Of a stretch of 42,994 nucleotides of DNA, positions 8,460-19,628 are shown one piece after another (within the stretch, counting starts at the first letter, position 1; the number at the start of each line of letters is the position of its first letter). The notes under the pieces are model-generated. The model ran no database searches and was not told the DNA's origin. It saw only the letters and a program-made list of their open reading frames with translations. Source of the stretch: Paracoccaceae bacterium (GTDB taxonomy: Bacteria; Pseudomonadota; Alphaproteobacteria; Rhodobacterales; Rhodobacteraceae); the NCBI GenBank assembly GCA_019429405.1, contig JAHYIZ010000025.1, forward strand, positions 1 through 42,994. Reading direction: 5' to 3'. A program made the translations under genes and the position numbers.

Positions 8460-10481
8460 ATGGCAAACCTTCGGAAACTCATCATCGACGGGATCGAGGT
8501 CGAGGTTGACCCGGCGCTGACGCTGATTCAGGCGGCAGAAGTGGCGGGCATCGAGGTGCCGCGTTTTTGCTACCATGAACGGCTGAGCGTGGCGGGCAAC
8601 TGCCGCATGTGTCTGGTTGAGGTGGTGGGCGGGCCGCCGAAGCCTGCGGCATCTTGCGCGATGCAGGTGAAAGACCTGCGGCCGGGGCCGAATGGCGAAC
8701 CTGCGGTGGTCAAAACCAATAGCCCGATGGTGAAACGCGCCCGCGAAGGGGTGATGGAGTTCTTGTTGCTGAACCACCCGCTCGACTGCCCGATCTGCGA
8801 CCAGGGCGGCGAATGTGACCTGCAAGATCAGGCGATGGCCTACGGGGTCGATTTCAGCCGCACCCGCGAGGCCAAGCGCGCCTCGACCGACCTGCAACTG
8901 GGGCCGCTTGTTGCAACCACCATGACGCGCTGCATCAGCTGCACGCGCTGCGTGCGCTTTACCTCGGAAGTGGCGGGCATCACGCAGATGGGCCAGACCG
9001 GTCGCGGCGAGGATGCCGAGATCACCACCTATCTGGGGCTGACGCTGGACAGTAACCTGCAAGGCAACATCATCGACCTGTGCCCGGTCGGCGCGCTGAC
9101 CTCGAAACCCTATGCCTTTACCGCGCGGCCGTGGGAGCTGACCAAGGTCGAATCGATCGACGTGATGGACGGTCTTGGCGCCAACATCCGCGTCGATGTG
9201 AAAGGCCGCGAGGTAATGCGGATCGTGCCGCGCAACCATGACGGCGTGAACGAGGAATGGATTTCCGACAAGACCCGCTTCATTTGGGACGGCTTGCGCC
9301 GCCAGCGGCTCGATACGCCTTACCTGCGCGAAGGCGGCAAGCTGCGCAAGGCGACATGGGCCGAAGCACTGGCCGCCGCCGCCAAGGCGATGACGGGCAA
9401 GAAGGTCTTGGGCCTCGTGGGTGATCTGGCCCCGACCGAAGCGGCCTTCGCGCTGCGGACCCTTGTCGAGGGGTTGGGCGGCGCGGTCGAATGCCGGGTT
9501 GATGGGGCGCGGTTGCCGGCGGGCAACCGCTCGGCCTATGTCGGCACCGCACGCATCGAAGATATCGACACCGCCAAGGGCATCTTGCTGATCGGTACCG
9601 ATCCGCGCAATGAAAGCCCGGTGCTGAACGCGCGCATCCGCAAGGCATGGGCGGCGGGCGCCGAGGTCGGGTTGATCGGGCAGGCCGTTGATCTGACGTA
9701 TAAATACCACCACTTCGGCGCCGACCGCGCGGCGCTTTTGGCGCATGCGAAGCTGGCTGAAGAGGCCGCACCCGATACTGGGCCGGGCATCGTGATCGTG
9801 GGGCAGGGCGCCATCAACGAGGCGGACGGCGAAGCGGTGCTGGCGCAAGCCATGCGCATAGCCGCTGCGCGGGGCGCCAAGCTTTTGGTGCTGCACACCG
9901 CCGCTGGCCGCGTCGGCGCGATGGATGTGGGCGCCACCGCCGAAGGCGGGTTGGTGGAAGCGACCAAGGGCGTGCAGGTGATCTACAACCTCGGCGCTGA
10001 CGAGGTTGAAATCGCGCGCGGGCCGTTTGTGATCTATCAGGGCAGCCATGGCGACCGGGGCGCCAACCGTGCCGACATCATCCTGCCCGCCGCCGCTTAT
10101 ACCGAGGAAGACGGCCTCTTTGTGAACACCGAAGGCCGCCCGCAGCTTGCCTTCCGCGCCGGGTTTGCACCGGGGGCGGCCAAGGAAAACTGGGCGATCC
10201 TGCGCGCATTGTCTGCCGAACTGGGCGCCAAGCAACCGTGGGACAGCCTTGCAGGCCTGCGCCGCGCGCTTTTTGCCGCACACCCGCATCTGGCCGAGAT
10301 CGACGAGGTGGCCGAGAACGCGTGGGCGCCGCTGCCGCTGCGCGACCCCGGCACCGCCGACTTCCGACTTGTGGTCAAGGATTTTTACCTGACCAACCCG
10401 ATTGCGCGGGCCTCAACCGTGATGGCTGAATGTTCGGCCCTTGCGGCATCGCGCAAATCGCAACCCATGGCGGCAGAATAG
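8460..10481 (+). CDS. nuoG: NADH-quinone oxidoreductase subunit G
   Basis: The 75-kDa subunit, 673 residues. The N-terminal ferredoxin-like part holds the [2Fe-2S] ligands in [18 protein letters not shown]. It is followed by the His/Cys site of N5 ([17 protein letters not shown]) and the N6 ligands in [10 protein letters not shown] and DLCPVGALT. The rest is a degenerate molybdopterin-oxidoreductase domain without a cofactor role. The upstream frame is open to 8316 but overlaps nuoF; the ATG at 8460 has GGAG seven bases before it and begins [11 protein letters not shown], as expected. Two bases separate its stop from the ATG of the next gene. Confidence 0.96.
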   Translation: MANLRKLIIDGIEVEVDPALTLIQAAEVAGIEVPRFCYHERLSVAGNCRMCLVEVVGGPPKPAASCAMQVKDLRPGPNGEPAVVKTNSPMVKRAREGVMEFLLLNHPLDCPICDQGGECDLQDQAMAYGVDFSRTREAKRASTDLQLGPLVATTMTRCISCTRCVRFTSEVAGITQMGQTGRGEDAEITTYLGLTLDSNLQGNIIDLCPVGALTSKPYAFTARPWELTKVESIDVMDGLGANIRVDVKGREVMRIVPRNHDGVNEEWISDKTRFIWDGLRRQRLDTPYLREGGKLRKATWAEALAAAAKAMTGKKVLGLVGDLAPTEAAFALRTLVEGLGGAVECRVDGARLPAGNRSAYVGTARIEDIDTAKGILLIGTDPRNESPVLNARIRKAWAAGAEVGLIGQAVDLTYKYHHFGADRAALLAHAKLAEEAAPDTGPGIVIVGQGAINEADGEAVLAQAMRIAAARGAKLLVLHTAAGRVGAMDVGATAEGGLVEATKGVQVIYNLGADEVEIARGPFVIYQGSHGDRGANRADIILPAAAYTEEDGLFVNTEGRPQLAFRAGFAPGAAKENWAILRALSAELGAKQPWDSLAGLRRALFAAHPHLAEIDEVAENAWAPLPLRDPGTADFRLVVKDFYLTNPIARASTVMAECSALAASRKSQPMAAE

Positions 10482-10482
10482 A

Positions 10483-10887
10483 ATGCAAACCGGCCTCGCC
10501 CTTACGCTGCCCCTGACCGGCCTTCTGGCCGGGCTGGCGGCTTGCGCCGAGGCGGGGGTGCCCGATGCCGCCACGCGCCCGATCTATTCCGGCGTCGAGA
10601 CGCGGTTGCTTGAGGGCGATCTGGTCAGCTTCGGCGTTGCGGTTTCGGGCGGCGCGGTGGGCGAAAAGGATGTGGTCGCCTACGCGACCTGTGCGGCGGC
10701 GCAATATGCGCTGATCCGGGGTTATGGGTTCGCGCGGCATGTTCGCACGAATGTATCTGAAACGGGTGGCGTCTGGCGGGCAGATGCGGTCTACACCATC
10801 TCGCCCGCGCTGCCCCGCGGCTTGCGGACCATCGACGCGGAAGTGACGGTGGCCGATTGTGCGGATCAGGGAATACCGACGGTCTGA
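10483..10887 (+). CDS. Lipoprotein-like protein of unknown function, nuo accessory gene
   Basis: A 134-residue protein between nuoG and nuoH. The N-terminus is hydrophobic (residues 5-20) and ends in L-A-A-C with Cys21, which fits a lipobox. However, no Lys or Arg precedes the hydrophobic stretch from this ATG. A TTG further upstream in frame (10441, inside nuoG) would add an Arg-rich segment. The remainder is a small alpha/beta-looking domain with two further Cys pairs' worth of residues (Cys in [18 protein letters not shown]). If exported, it would sit on the periplasmic face near the membrane arm. I do not recognise the family. Confidence 0.75.
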   Translation: MQTGLALTLPLTGLLAGLAACAEAGVPDAATRPIYSGVETRLLEGDLVSFGVAVSGGAVGEKDVVAYATCAAAQYALIRGYGFARHVRTNVSETGGVWRADAVYTISPALPRGLRTIDAEVTVADCADQGIPTV

Positions 10888-10897
10888 GGAACAGGAC

Positions 10898-11935
10898 ATG
10901 GCAGAATTTTTCGCAACACCGCTTGGCACGCTTATCCTGATCCTGGCTCAGGGTCTGGCGATGATCGCCTATGTGATGATCGGGCTGGTGTTTCTGGTCT
11001 ATTACGACCGCAAGGTTTGGGCCGCAGTGCAAATGCGGCGCGGGCCGAACGTGGTCGGCCCCTGGGGCGTGCTGCAATCTTTCGCGGATGCGTTCAAATA
11101 CGTCTTCAAGGAAATCGTGATCCCGGCGGGCGCCGACAAGTTCGTGTTTTTCCTCGCCCCCTTGCTGTCGATGTGCCTTGCGATCTTTGCCTTTGTCGTG
11201 CTGCCCTTCGATGAAGGCTGGGTGATGGCCGACATCAACGTGGCGGTGCTGTTCATCTTCGCGATCTCGTCGATGGGCGTTTACGGCATCATCATGGGCG
11301 GCTGGGCGTCGAACTCGAAATACCCGTTCCTTTCCAGCCTGCGGTCTGCCGCGCAGATGATTTCCTATGAGGTGTCGCTGGGGCTGATCATTATCGGGGT
11401 GATCATCTCGACCGGCAGCATGAACCTTTCCGACATCGTGCGCGCGCAGGAAGGCAGCTACGGTTTCTTCAACTGGTACTGGCTGCCGCACCTGCCGATG
11501 GTGTTTTTGTTCTTCGTCTCGGCGCTGGCCGAAACCAACCGCCCGCCGTTCGATCTGGTTGAAGCGGAATCGGAATTGGTGGCGGGCTACATGATCGAAT
11601 ATTCCTCGACGCCGTACCTGCTGTTCATGGCGGCCGAATACATCGCGATGTTCCTGATGTGCGGGCTCATTTCGGTTCTGTTCTTCGGCGGCTGGCTCAG
11701 CCCCATTCCCGGCATTGCCGATGGCTGGTGGTGGATGGTCGGCAAGATGTGGCTGTTCTTCTTCTTCTTCGCGGTGGTGAAGGCGCTGGTGCCGCGCTAC
11801 CGCTACGACCAGCTGATGCGGATCGGCTGGAAAGTGTTCCTGCCCTTGTCGCTGGGCTGGGTGGTGCTGATTGCGTTCCTTGCGAAGTTTGAAGTGCTGG
11901 GCGGTTTCTGGGCACGCTTCGCGGTTGGCGGCTAA
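10898..11935 (+). CDS. nuoH: NADH-quinone oxidoreductase subunit H
   Basis: Membrane subunit that forms the quinone tunnel entrance with NuoB and NuoD; 345 residues, about eight helices. Conserved features are the [23 protein letters not shown] loop near residues 35-57 and the acidic loop [24 protein letters not shown] at about 205-230. The frame continues upstream to 10859 inside the preceding gene; the ATG at 10898 after TGAGGAACAGG gives the normal [10 protein letters not shown] start. Ten bases from the preceding stop. Confidence 0.95.
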   Translation: MAEFFATPLGTLILILAQGLAMIAYVMIGLVFLVYYDRKVWAAVQMRRGPNVVGPWGVLQSFADAFKYVFKEIVIPAGADKFVFFLAPLLSMCLAIFAFVVLPFDEGWVMADINVAVLFIFAISSMGVYGIIMGGWASNSKYPFLSSLRSAAQMISYEVSLGLIIIGVIISTGSMNLSDIVRAQEGSYGFFNWYWLPHLPMVFLFFVSALAETNRPPFDLVEAESELVAGYMIEYSSTPYLLFMAAEYIAMFLMCGLISVLFFGGWLSPIPGIADGWWWMVGKMWLFFFFFAVVKALVPRYRYDQLMRIGWKVFLPLSLGWVVLIAFLAKFEVLGGFWARFAVGG

Positions 11936-11950
11936 GGGAGAGGGCGGATC

Positions 11951-12442
11951 ATGGCATTCGACTATGTAAGTGCAACGAAATATTTCCTGCTCTTTGACCT
12001 GTTCAAAGGCTTCGGGCTGGGGATGAAATACTTTTTCGGCGCCAAGGACACGCTGAACTACCCGCATGAAAAGGGCCCGCTCAGCCCGCGCTTCCGGGGC
12101 GAGCACGCGCTGCGTCGCTACCCCAGCGGTGAGGAACGCTGCATTGCCTGCAAGCTGTGCGAGGCGATCTGCCCGGCGCAGGCGATTACCATTGACGCCG
12201 AACCGCGCGCCGATGGCAGCCGCCGCACCACGCGCTATGACATCGATATGACCAAATGCATCTACTGCGGTTTTTGCCAAGAGGCTTGCCCGGTCGATGC
12301 GATCGTCGAGGGGCCGAACTTCGAATACACCACCGAAACCCGCGAAGAGCTGTTTTATGACAAGCAGAAACTGCTCGACAACGGCGACCGCTGGGAAGTG
12401 GCCTTGGCGCGCAACATCGAAATGGATGCCCCCTACAGATGA
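11951..12442 (+). CDS. nuoI: NADH-quinone oxidoreductase subunit I (two [4Fe-4S] clusters)
   Basis: Ferredoxin-like subunit carrying clusters N6a and N6b; 163 residues. Both CxxCxxCxxxCP motifs are intact: [12 protein letters not shown] and [12 protein letters not shown]. An amphipathic N-terminal segment (residues 1-35) probably lies on the membrane. A GGGAGAGGG lies before the ATG. Its stop overlaps the next gene's start by four bases (ATGA). Confidence 0.96.
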   Translation: MAFDYVSATKYFLLFDLFKGFGLGMKYFFGAKDTLNYPHEKGPLSPRFRGEHALRRYPSGEERCIACKLCEAICPAQAITIDAEPRADGSRRTTRYDIDMTKCIYCGFCQEACPVDAIVEGPNFEYTTETREELFYDKQKLLDNGDRWEVALARNIEMDAPYR

Positions 12443-12843
12443 ACGAAGAATTCGCCAAGCTGTTCAAACAGATGCTGGAGCAGGGCCAGGAAATGGCGCG
12501 TGCCTTTCCGGGGCTTGAAAAACTGGCCCCCGGCGGGTTTGAAAAGCTGTTTCCCACCATGTCGAAAGACATGATGGAAATGTGGTTCGGCAAGACCTTC
12601 AACCGCGAGGGGCTGGATGCCAAAACCCGGCTTCTGGTGACCATCGCGGCGCTGACGGTGCTCGGGGCGCAGGCCGAGCCGCAATTGCGGGTGACCATTC
12701 GCCACGCGCTTGAAGCCGGGGCGACGCAACGCGAGATTGCGGAAGTGATCTTTCAGATGAGCATGTTCGGCGGCGTGCCCGCCATGACCAAGGCGCTAGA
12801 GATTGCCCAGGGCGTCTTTGGCGAAGCGGAGGATAACGCATGA
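12439..12843 (+). CDS. Carboxymuconolactone decarboxylase-like protein, nuo accessory gene
   Basis: A 134-residue all-helical protein with the CMD signature at about residues 88-115 ([19 protein letters not shown], then [12 protein letters not shown]). It contains no cysteine at all, so it cannot use the CxxC peroxidase chemistry of AhpD. The first 40 residues are a Met/Phe-rich amphipathic stretch ([18 protein letters not shown]). Overlapping ATGA junctions at both ends bind it to nuoI and nuoJ, which implies coupled translation. It might be a structural or assembly partner of complex I rather than an enzyme; that is inference. Confidence 0.82.
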   Translation: MNEEFAKLFKQMLEQGQEMARAFPGLEKLAPGGFEKLFPTMSKDMMEMWFGKTFNREGLDAKTRLLVTIAALTVLGAQAEPQLRVTIRHALEAGATQREIAEVIFQMSMFGGVPAMTKALEIAQGVFGEAEDNA

Positions 12844-13448
12844 CGGTGTTTGCTTTTGCCTTCTACCTCTTCGCCATTGCGGCGGTGGTGGCCGGTTTCA
12901 TGGTGGTGGTATCGCGCAACCCGGTGCACTCGGTGCTGTGGCTGATCCTCGCGTTCTTCTCGGGTGCGGGGCTCTTTGTGCTGCTGGGGGCCGAGTTCGT
13001 GGCGATGCTGCTGATCATCGTCTATGTCGGCGCGGTGATGGTGCTGTTCCTGTTTGTGGTGATGATGCTCGATATCGACTTCGAGACACTGAAAGGCGAG
13101 CTTGCGCGCTACGCGCCGCTGGGCCTGCTGATCGGCGTCATCATGCTGCTGCAACTGGGCATGGCCTTTGGCGCCTGGGAAGTGACAGACAGCGCCACCG
13201 CGCTGCGCATGTCGCCCACGCCCGACGGGGTGACGAACACCGCAGCACTTGGCGGGCTGATCTATGACCGCTATCTCTACCTGTTCCAGGCGGCGGGGGT
13301 GATTTTGCTGGTCGCGATGATCGGGGCGATCTTGCTGACCATGCGGCACCGCCCCGATGTGAAACGGCAGGATGCGCTGACGCAGATCTACCGCAAGCCG
13401 GGCGAACAGATGCATCTGAAAGACGTGAAACCGGGGCAGGGGCTTTAG
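12840..13448 (+). CDS. nuoJ: NADH-quinone oxidoreductase subunit J
   Basis: Membrane-arm subunit (ND6 type), 202 residues with five predicted helices. The conserved segment [22 protein letters not shown] covers helix 3 with its pi-bulge region (about residues 57-78). The C-terminal soluble tail (about 170-202) is charged. The ATG overlaps the preceding stop by four bases. A 47-base gap to nuoK is the largest inside the nuo run. Confidence 0.94.
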   Translation: MTVFAFAFYLFAIAAVVAGFMVVVSRNPVHSVLWLILAFFSGAGLFVLLGAEFVAMLLIIVYVGAVMVLFLFVVMMLDIDFETLKGELARYAPLGLLIGVIMLLQLGMAFGAWEVTDSATALRMSPTPDGVTNTAALGGLIYDRYLYLFQAAGVILLVAMIGAILLTMRHRPDVKRQDALTQIYRKPGEQMHLKDVKPGQGL

Positions 13449-13495
13449 GCCGCACCGGAACAAGAAAGACAGCGGGCACCGCCCGGAGGGACGAA

Positions 13496-13801
13496 ATGAT
13501 CGGACTGACACATTATCTGGGCGTTGCCGCGGCACTTTTCGTGATCGGCATCTTCGGCATCTTCGTGAACCGCAAGAACGTGATCGTCATCATGATGTCG
13601 ATCGAGCTGATGCTCTTGGCGGTGAACATCAACCTGGTGGCCTTTTCGGCCTTCCTCAACGACCTCGTCGGGCAGGTGTTCACGATGTTCATCCTGACGG
13701 TCGCGGCGGCCGAGGCGGCGATTGGCCTCGCGATCCTGGTGGTGTTCTTCCGCGCGCGCGGCACCATCGAGGTCGAAGACGTCAACGTGATGAAAGGATA
13801 A
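13496..13801 (+). CDS. nuoK: NADH-quinone oxidoreductase subunit K
   Basis: Small membrane-arm subunit (ND4L type), 101 residues, three helices. The buried acidic residues of the proton path are visible in [17 protein letters not shown] and in [21 protein letters not shown] site lies a few bases before the ATG. Six bases separate its stop from nuoL. Confidence 0.96.
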   Translation: MIGLTHYLGVAAALFVIGIFGIFVNRKNVIVIMMSIELMLLAVNINLVAFSAFLNDLVGQVFTMFILTVAAAEAAIGLAILVVFFRARGTIEVEDVNVMKG

Positions 13802-13807
13802 GGGCAA

Positions 13808-15874
13808 ATGGAACAGATCATTCTCTTTGCCCCTCTCGTGGGCGCGATCGTCGGTGGCTTCGGCTGGCGGATGATCGGCGAAAAGGGCGCGATGGCGCTG
13901 ACCACGGGGCTGTTGTTTCTGTCTTTCGCGCTGTCGTGGGTGGTGTTCCTGACCTTTGACGGGGTCACGCAGCACATTCACATCATGAATTTTATCCAGT
14001 CGGGCGAGCTTGATACCACCTGGGCGATCCGCATGGACCGGCTGACCGCGATCATGCTGATTGTCGTCACCACGGTGTCGGCGCTGGTGCACCTCTATTC
14101 CTGGGGCTACATGGCGCATGACGCGAACTGGAACGAGGATCAGCGCTACAAGGCGCGGTTCTTCTCCTATCTTTCGTTCTTCACCTTCGCGATGCTGATG
14201 TTGGTGACCGCCGACAGTCTGGTGCAGTTGTTCTTTGGCTGGGAAGGCGTCGGCCTGGCCTCGTATCTGCTGATCGGCTTTTACTACAAGAAGCCCTCGG
14301 CCAATGCCGCCGCGATCAAGGCTTTCGTGGTCAACCGGGTCGGCGACTTCGGGTTTTCGCTGGCCATTTTCGCGCTCTTCTTCCTGACCGGGTCGGTCAA
14401 CCTTGATGTGATCTTTGCGGCGTCGCCGCAGCTGGCCGAAACCGAGCTTGGGTTCTTGTGGACACATTGGAACGCCGCCAACCTGATCGGCGTGCTCCTG
14501 TTCATCGGCGCCATGGGCAAATCGGCGCAATTGTTCCTGCACACCTGGCTGCCCGACGCGATGGAAGGCCCGACCCCGGTTTCGGCGCTGATCCACGCCG
14601 CCACCATGGTGACGGCGGGGGTGTTCCTGATCGTGCGGATGTCGCCCTTGATGGAATACGCGCCCGACGCCAAGATGATGGTGGTCTATATCGGCTCGGC
14701 CACCGCGTTCTTCGCGGCGACGGTGGGCCTTGTGCAAAACGACATCAAGCGCGTGATCGCCTATTCGACCTGCTCGCAGCTGGGCTACATGTTCGTGGCG
14801 GCGGGCGTGGGCGCCTACCCGGTCGCCATGTTCCACCTGCTGACGCACGCCTTCTTCAAGGCGATGCTGTTCCTTGGCGCGGGTTCGGTGATTACCGCGA
14901 TGCACCACGAACAGGACATGCGCAACTACGGCGGGCTGCGGAAGAAAATTCCGCTGACCTTCTGGGCAATGCTGATTGGCACGCTGGCCATTACCGGGGT
15001 TGGCATTCCGCTGACCGCGATCGGCTTTGCCGGGTTCCTCTCGAAAGACGCGATCATCGAAAGCGCGTTTGCCAGCGGCAACGGCTTTGCCTTCTGGTCG
15101 CTGACAATCGCCGCGTGCTTTACCTCGTTCTACAGCTGGCGGCTGATGTTCATGACCTTCTGGGGCAAGCCGCGGGGTGACCACCACGCGCATGACCACG
15201 CCCATGAAAGCCCGTGGACGATGACCGTGCCTTTGGGTGTGCTGGCCGTAGGCTCGGTCTTTGCGGGCATGCTCTGGTACGGCAGTTTCTTTGGCGACCA
15301 CGCCAAGATGACCGCCTTCTTCGGCATCCCGGCGCACGAGGCGCAGGTTGAGGGCGCGGCTGGTGCCGCAACCGAGCCTGCGGCACCAGCCGCCGATCAC
15401 GCCGCCGCGGCGGGTGTGGCGCCGCAAGGGGCGATCTTCTTTGCCCCCGACAATACGGTGATCGACGATGCGCACCACGCGCCGGCCTGGGTGAAGGTTG
15501 CACCCTTCATCGCCATGCTGCTGGGGCTGGCAACGGCCTGGGTGTTCTACATTGTCGCCCCCGCCACGCCGCGCAAGCTGGCCGAGTTGCAGCCGGTGCT
15601 CTACCGCTTCCTGCTCAACAAGTGGTATTTCGACGAGATCTACGACTGGCTGTTCGTCAACCCCGCCAAGGCCATCGGCCGCTTCCTGTGGAAGCGCGGC
15701 GACGGGTCGGTTATTGACGGGCTGGTCAATGGCGTCGCGATGGGGTTGATCCCGCGGTTGACGCGGCTCGCGGGGCGGGTCCAGTCGGGCTATCTGTTCC
15801 ACTACGCCTTCGCCATGGTCATCGGCATTGCGGTGCTGATGTTCTGGGCGGTACTTGCCGGAGGGGCACACTAA
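13808..15874 (+). CDS. nuoL: NADH-quinone oxidoreductase subunit L
   Basis: Distal antiporter-like proton-pumping subunit, 688 residues, longer than the E. coli protein of about 613. Key conserved parts are [19 protein letters not shown] with the essential Glu, [24 protein letters not shown] and [17 protein letters not shown]. After the core there is a His-rich loop ([11 protein letters not shown], bases about 15179-15210). A 50-residue Ala/His insert follows (about 15337-15485) before the final helices. The lateral helix at the end spans [19 protein letters not shown] and beyond. The stop TAA shares its last base with the nuoM ATG. Confidence 0.95.
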   Translation: MEQIILFAPLVGAIVGGFGWRMIGEKGAMALTTGLLFLSFALSWVVFLTFDGVTQHIHIMNFIQSGELDTTWAIRMDRLTAIMLIVVTTVSALVHLYSWGYMAHDANWNEDQRYKARFFSYLSFFTFAMLMLVTADSLVQLFFGWEGVGLASYLLIGFYYKKPSANAAAIKAFVVNRVGDFGFSLAIFALFFLTGSVNLDVIFAASPQLAETELGFLWTHWNAANLIGVLLFIGAMGKSAQLFLHTWLPDAMEGPTPVSALIHAATMVTAGVFLIVRMSPLMEYAPDAKMMVVYIGSATAFFAATVGLVQNDIKRVIAYSTCSQLGYMFVAAGVGAYPVAMFHLLTHAFFKAMLFLGAGSVITAMHHEQDMRNYGGLRKKIPLTFWAMLIGTLAITGVGIPLTAIGFAGFLSKDAIIESAFASGNGFAFWSLTIAACFTSFYSWRLMFMTFWGKPRGDHHAHDHAHESPWTMTVPLGVLAVGSVFAGMLWYGSFFGDHAKMTAFFGIPAHEAQVEGAAGAATEPAAPAADHAAAAGVAPQGAIFFAPDNTVIDDAHHAPAWVKVAPFIAMLLGLATAWVFYIVAPATPRKLAELQPVLYRFLLNKWYFDEIYDWLFVNPAKAIGRFLWKRGDGSVIDGLVNGVAMGLIPRLTRLAGRVQSGYLFHYAFAMVIGIAVLMFWAVLAGGAH

Positions 15875-17409
15875 TGGAAAACCTGCTTTCCATCATCACG
15901 TTCCTGCCCCTTGTCGCGGCACTGGTGTTGGCACTCTTTCTGCGCGGTAACGACCCTGCGGCGCAACGCAACGCAAAATGGGTGGCGTTGCTGGCCACCG
16001 GCGCCACCTTCGTGGTGTCGCTGTTCCTGCTGGCCGGGTTCGACCCCGCCAACACCGGCTTTCAGTTTGTGGAAGAGCGCAACTGGATCATGGGGCTGCG
16101 CTACAAGCTCGGCGTTGACGGCATTTCGGTGTTGTTCGTGATGCTGACCACGTTCCTGATGCCGCTGACGATCGGCGCCTGCTGGGGCGTCGAAGTCCGC
16201 GTCAAGGAATACATGATCGCGATGCTGCTGCTCGAATCGCTGTTGATCGGCGTGTTCGTGGCGCTTGATCTGGTGCTGTTCTACCTCTTCTTCGAAGCGG
16301 GCCTTATTCCGATGTTCCTGATCATCGGCATCTGGGGCGGCAAAGAGCGGATCTACGCGGCCTTCAAGTTCTTCCTCTACACCTTCCTTGGCTCGGTGCT
16401 GATGCTGGTCGCGATGATCTCGATGTATTTCAGCGCGGGCACCACCGATATGGTGCAACTGCTGAGCCATGAGTTTGCATCTGACAGCTTCAGCCTTTTG
16501 GGCATCCAGATTGTCGGCGGCATGCAAACGCTGCTGTTCCTCGCGTTCTTTGCCAGTTTCGCGGTGAAAATGCCGATGTGGCCGGTGCACACATGGTTGC
16601 CCGATGCGCACGTTCAGGCGCCCACGGCGGGCTCGGTGGTGCTGGCGGCGGTGCTGCTGAAAATGGGGGGCTACGGCTTTCTGCGCTTTTCGTTGCCGAT
16701 GTTCCCGGTCGGGGCCGATGTGATGGCGCCGCTGGTGCTCTGGCTTTCGGTCATCGCCATTGTCTACACCTCGCTGGTGGCGCTGGCGCAATCGGATATG
16801 AAAAAGCTGATCGCCTATTCTTCGGTGGCGCATATGGGCTTTGTCACGATGGGCATTTTCGCCTTCAACAAGCAGGGCATTGACGGCGCGATCTTTCAGA
16901 TGCTCAGCCACGGCTTTGTCTCGGGTGCGCTGTTCCTCTGCGTCGGCGTGATCTACGACCGCATGCACACCCGCGAGATCGAGGCCTATGGCGGCATCGT
17001 CAACCGGATGCCGGTTTACGCGCTGCTCTTCATGTTCTTCACCATGGCCAATGTGGGCCTGCCCGGCACCAGCGGGTTTGTGGGCGAGTTTCTGACCCTG
17101 GTCGGCATCTTCCAGGTCAACACCTGGGTTGCCACCGTGGCTACCACAGGCGTGGTCCTGAGCGCCGCCTATTCGCTTTGGCTCTACCGCAGGGTGGTGC
17201 TGGGCGACCTGATCAAGGAAAGCCTGAAGTCGGTCACCGACATGGACCGGCGCGAAAAGCTGATCTTCGCGCCGCTGGTGGTGATGACGCTTCTGCTGGG
17301 CGTCTACCCCAGCCTTGTGACCGACATCATCGGGCCATCGGTTACGGCCCTCGTCACCGACTATCACGCCAGCCTGCCCGCACAAATTGCGGCTGTGGCC
17401 GGGCATTGA
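15874..17409 (+). CDS. nuoM: NADH-quinone oxidoreductase subunit M
   Basis: Antiporter-like proton-pumping subunit, 511 residues, about 14 helices. Signatures: [22 protein letters not shown] with the essential Glu, [30 protein letters not shown], and [17 protein letters not shown]. Overlaps nuoL by one base. A short gap with GGAGAAATTG leads into nuoN. Confidence 0.96.
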   Translation: MENLLSIITFLPLVAALVLALFLRGNDPAAQRNAKWVALLATGATFVVSLFLLAGFDPANTGFQFVEERNWIMGLRYKLGVDGISVLFVMLTTFLMPLTIGACWGVEVRVKEYMIAMLLLESLLIGVFVALDLVLFYLFFEAGLIPMFLIIGIWGGKERIYAAFKFFLYTFLGSVLMLVAMISMYFSAGTTDMVQLLSHEFASDSFSLLGIQIVGGMQTLLFLAFFASFAVKMPMWPVHTWLPDAHVQAPTAGSVVLAAVLLKMGGYGFLRFSLPMFPVGADVMAPLVLWLSVIAIVYTSLVALAQSDMKKLIAYSSVAHMGFVTMGIFAFNKQGIDGAIFQMLSHGFVSGALFLCVGVIYDRMHTREIEAYGGIVNRMPVYALLFMFFTMANVGLPGTSGFVGEFLTLVGIFQVNTWVATVATTGVVLSAAYSLWLYRRVVLGDLIKESLKSVTDMDRREKLIFAPLVVMTLLLGVYPSLVTDIIGPSVTALVTDYHASLPAQIAAVAGH

Positions 17410-17421
17410 AGGAGAAATTGA

Positions 17422-18861
17422 ATGACTTACGCTGATTTCTCCGTCTTCCTGCCTGAGTTTGTGCTGCTGGTCTTTGCCATGGCGGCGCTCTTGCTCGGGG
17501 TCTGGACCGGCAAGGACGCGCGTGCCGGGCTGATCCTCTGGGCCAGTGTCGCAGTGCTGGTGGCGGTTGCCGCCGCGATCGGGATGACCGGCGGGCCCGC
17601 CCGCAGCGCCTTTGACGGCATGTTCATAGACGATGCTTATGCCCGCTTTGCCAAGGTGATCGCGCTCTTGGCCGCCGCTTCGGTGCTGGCGATGAGCGCC
17701 GATTTTCTGGAGCGCCGCAACCTGATGCGGTTCGAATACCCGATCCTTGTTCTGCTCGCGGTCGTGGGCATGATGATGATGATTTCGGCGGGCGACCTGA
17801 TGGCGCTTTACATGGGGTTGGAGCTGCAGTCGCTGTCGCTTTACGTCATGGCCGCGATGCGCCGCGACAGCGTGAAATCGACCGAGGCGGGGCTGAAATA
17901 CTATGTGCTCGGGGCGCTGTCGTCGGGTATCCTGCTGTATGGCGCCTCGCTGGTTTATGGTTTTGCAGGCACCACGTCGTTCGCGGGCATCCTGAGCGTG
18001 GCGCAGGAAGGGCATCTGAGCCTTGGCCTGCTGTTCGGCCTCGTGTTCCTGATCACCGGCATGGCGTTCAAGGTTTCGGCGGTGCCGTTTCACATGTGGG
18101 CGCCCGATGTCTACGAAGGCTCGCCCACGCCGGTGACCGCATTCTTTGCCACCGCCCCCAAGGTTGCGGCGATGGCAATGTTTGCGCGGCTGGTGTTTGA
18201 CGCCTTTGGCGGCGTGGTGGGCGACTGGACGCAGATTGTGGCGCTTCTGGCGGTCACGTCGATGTTTCTCGGCGCCGTCGCGGGGATCGGGCAAAAGAAC
18301 ATCAAGCGCCTGATGGCCTATTCCTCGATCGTGCACATGGGGTTTGCGTTGGTCGGCCTTGCGGCGGGGGGCGTGCAGGGTGTGCAGTCGATGCTGCTCT
18401 ACATGGCGATTTATGCGACCATGAACGTCGGCACCTTTGCCTTCATCCTGTCGATGGAGCGTGACGGCCAGCCTGTTACCGATATCGCGAGCCTCAACCT
18501 TTACGCCCGGCGCGCGCCCCTGAAGGCGCTTGCGGTGCTGGTGTTGATGTTCAGCCTTGCCGGGGTGCCGCCGATGCTCGGCTTCTTTGCCAAGTTTGCG
18601 GTGTTGTCGGCGGCGGTCAATGCGGGCATGGGCTGGCTGGCGGTGCTGGGGGTTGTCGCTTCGGTGATCGGCGCCTTCTACTATCTGCGCATCGTCTACT
18701 ACATGTATTTCGGCGTCGAGGGTGAGGCGCTCGATACCCGGATGCCGGCGCCGCAATGGGTGCTGCTGATGGTTTCGGCGCTGGTGATGGTGGTCGGAAT
18801 CGCCAACATGTTCGGCATCGAGGCACCGGCGCTGGCGGCGGCGCAGGCGCTTGTGCAGTAA
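17422..18861 (+). CDS. nuoN: NADH-quinone oxidoreductase subunit N
   Basis: Antiporter-like proton-pumping subunit, 479 residues. Signatures: [19 protein letters not shown] with the conserved Glu, the helix with [22 protein letters not shown], and [30 protein letters not shown] precedes the ATG at 17422. Last nuo gene; the birA-like gene follows after four bases, so transcription very likely continues. Confidence 0.96.
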   Translation: MTYADFSVFLPEFVLLVFAMAALLLGVWTGKDARAGLILWASVAVLVAVAAAIGMTGGPARSAFDGMFIDDAYARFAKVIALLAAASVLAMSADFLERRNLMRFEYPILVLLAVVGMMMMISAGDLMALYMGLELQSLSLYVMAAMRRDSVKSTEAGLKYYVLGALSSGILLYGASLVYGFAGTTSFAGILSVAQEGHLSLGLLFGLVFLITGMAFKVSAVPFHMWAPDVYEGSPTPVTAFFATAPKVAAMAMFARLVFDAFGGVVGDWTQIVALLAVTSMFLGAVAGIGQKNIKRLMAYSSIVHMGFALVGLAAGGVQGVQSMLLYMAIYATMNVGTFAFILSMERDGQPVTDIASLNLYARRAPLKALAVLVLMFSLAGVPPMLGFFAKFAVLSAAVNAGMGWLAVLGVVASVIGAFYYLRIVYYMYFGVEGEALDTRMPAPQWVLLMVSALVMVVGIANMFGIEAPALAAAQALVQ

Positions 18862-18865
18862 TGGG

Positions 18866-19612
18866 GTGATCTGGCCCGAGGGCGTGGCGCGCCACGTTCT
18901 CGACACGGTCGACAGCACGATGGCCGCCGCCGCAAGGCTGGCGGCCTCGGACTTGGCGCCGATATGGGTGCTGGCGCGGCAGCAAACGGCAGGGCGCGGG
19001 CGGCGCGGTCGCGACTGGCGCGACCCGCCTGGCAATCTGGCCGCCACGCTCAGCCTGCGCCCCAAGGGCGGGCCTGCCGAAGCGGCGCTCTATTCTTTTG
19101 TCGCCGCACTGGCGCTGCATGAGGCATTGGTGAGCGTCGCGGGGCCGACCGCGCGGCTTGCGATCAAATGGCCCAACGATGTGCTGCTGAACGGCGGCAA
19201 GGTGGCGGGGATTTTGCTTGAAAGCCACGGCGCGGGGCAGGGCGTGGGCCAACTGCTGATCGGATTTGGCGTGAACCTCGCGCAGCCACCCGACCCCGGC
19301 ACGCTGGAAGCCGACGCGGTGCCTCCGGTGGCGCTGGCGCCCGAGACCGGGGCGCATCTGGAGCCTGAAGAATTCCTGACCTTTCTTGCCGCCGCCTTTG
19401 CCGGCTGGCAGGCGCAATACGAGGCTTTCGGTTTTGCGCCAATCCGCACCGCGTGGCTGGCGCGCGCCGCGCGGCTGGGGCAGGTGGTGACCGCCCGCAC
19501 CGGGGCGCAAAGCCGCACCGGCATCTTCGAAACTATTGACGAAAGCGGCGCGATGGTGCTGCAAACGGCTGCGGGCCGCGTGGCTATCGCCGCCGCCGAC
19601 GTGTTTTTCTGA
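18866..19612 (+). CDS. birA: Biotin--[acetyl-CoA-carboxylase] ligase
   Basis: Attaches biotin to the biotin carboxyl carrier of acyl-CoA carboxylases. 248 residues from the GTG at 18866. Motifs: LDTVDSTMAAAARL (substrate loop), ARQQTAGRGRRGRDW (biotinyl-AMP loop), IKWPNDVLLNGGKVAGILLE. No N-terminal helix-turn-helix is present, so it is the monofunctional type and not a bio-operon repressor. The start is uncertain: a TTG at 18851 overlaps the nuoN stop, while the GTG starts four bases after it and gives a normal length. A ligase gene after nuoN is, as I recall, also described in Paracoccus and Rhodobacter. Confidence 0.9.
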   Translation: MIWPEGVARHVLDTVDSTMAAAARLAASDLAPIWVLARQQTAGRGRRGRDWRDPPGNLAATLSLRPKGGPAEAALYSFVAALALHEALVSVAGPTARLAIKWPNDVLLNGGKVAGILLESHGAGQGVGQLLIGFGVNLAQPPDPGTLEADAVPPVALAPETGAHLEPEEFLTFLAAAFAGWQAQYEAFGFAPIRTAWLARAARLGQVVTARTGAQSRTGIFETIDESGAMVLQTAAGRVAIAAADVFF

Positions 19613-19628
19613 AAATCCCGGAGGCCCC

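Noticed and set aside
13445-19065. Very long minus-strand open frames (808 and 1064 codons) opposite nuoL, nuoM and nuoN
   Set aside because: Composition is dominated by His, Arg, Gln and Asp with no domain, as expected for the antisense of GC-rich membrane-protein genes. The plus-strand nuo genes explain the sequence fully.
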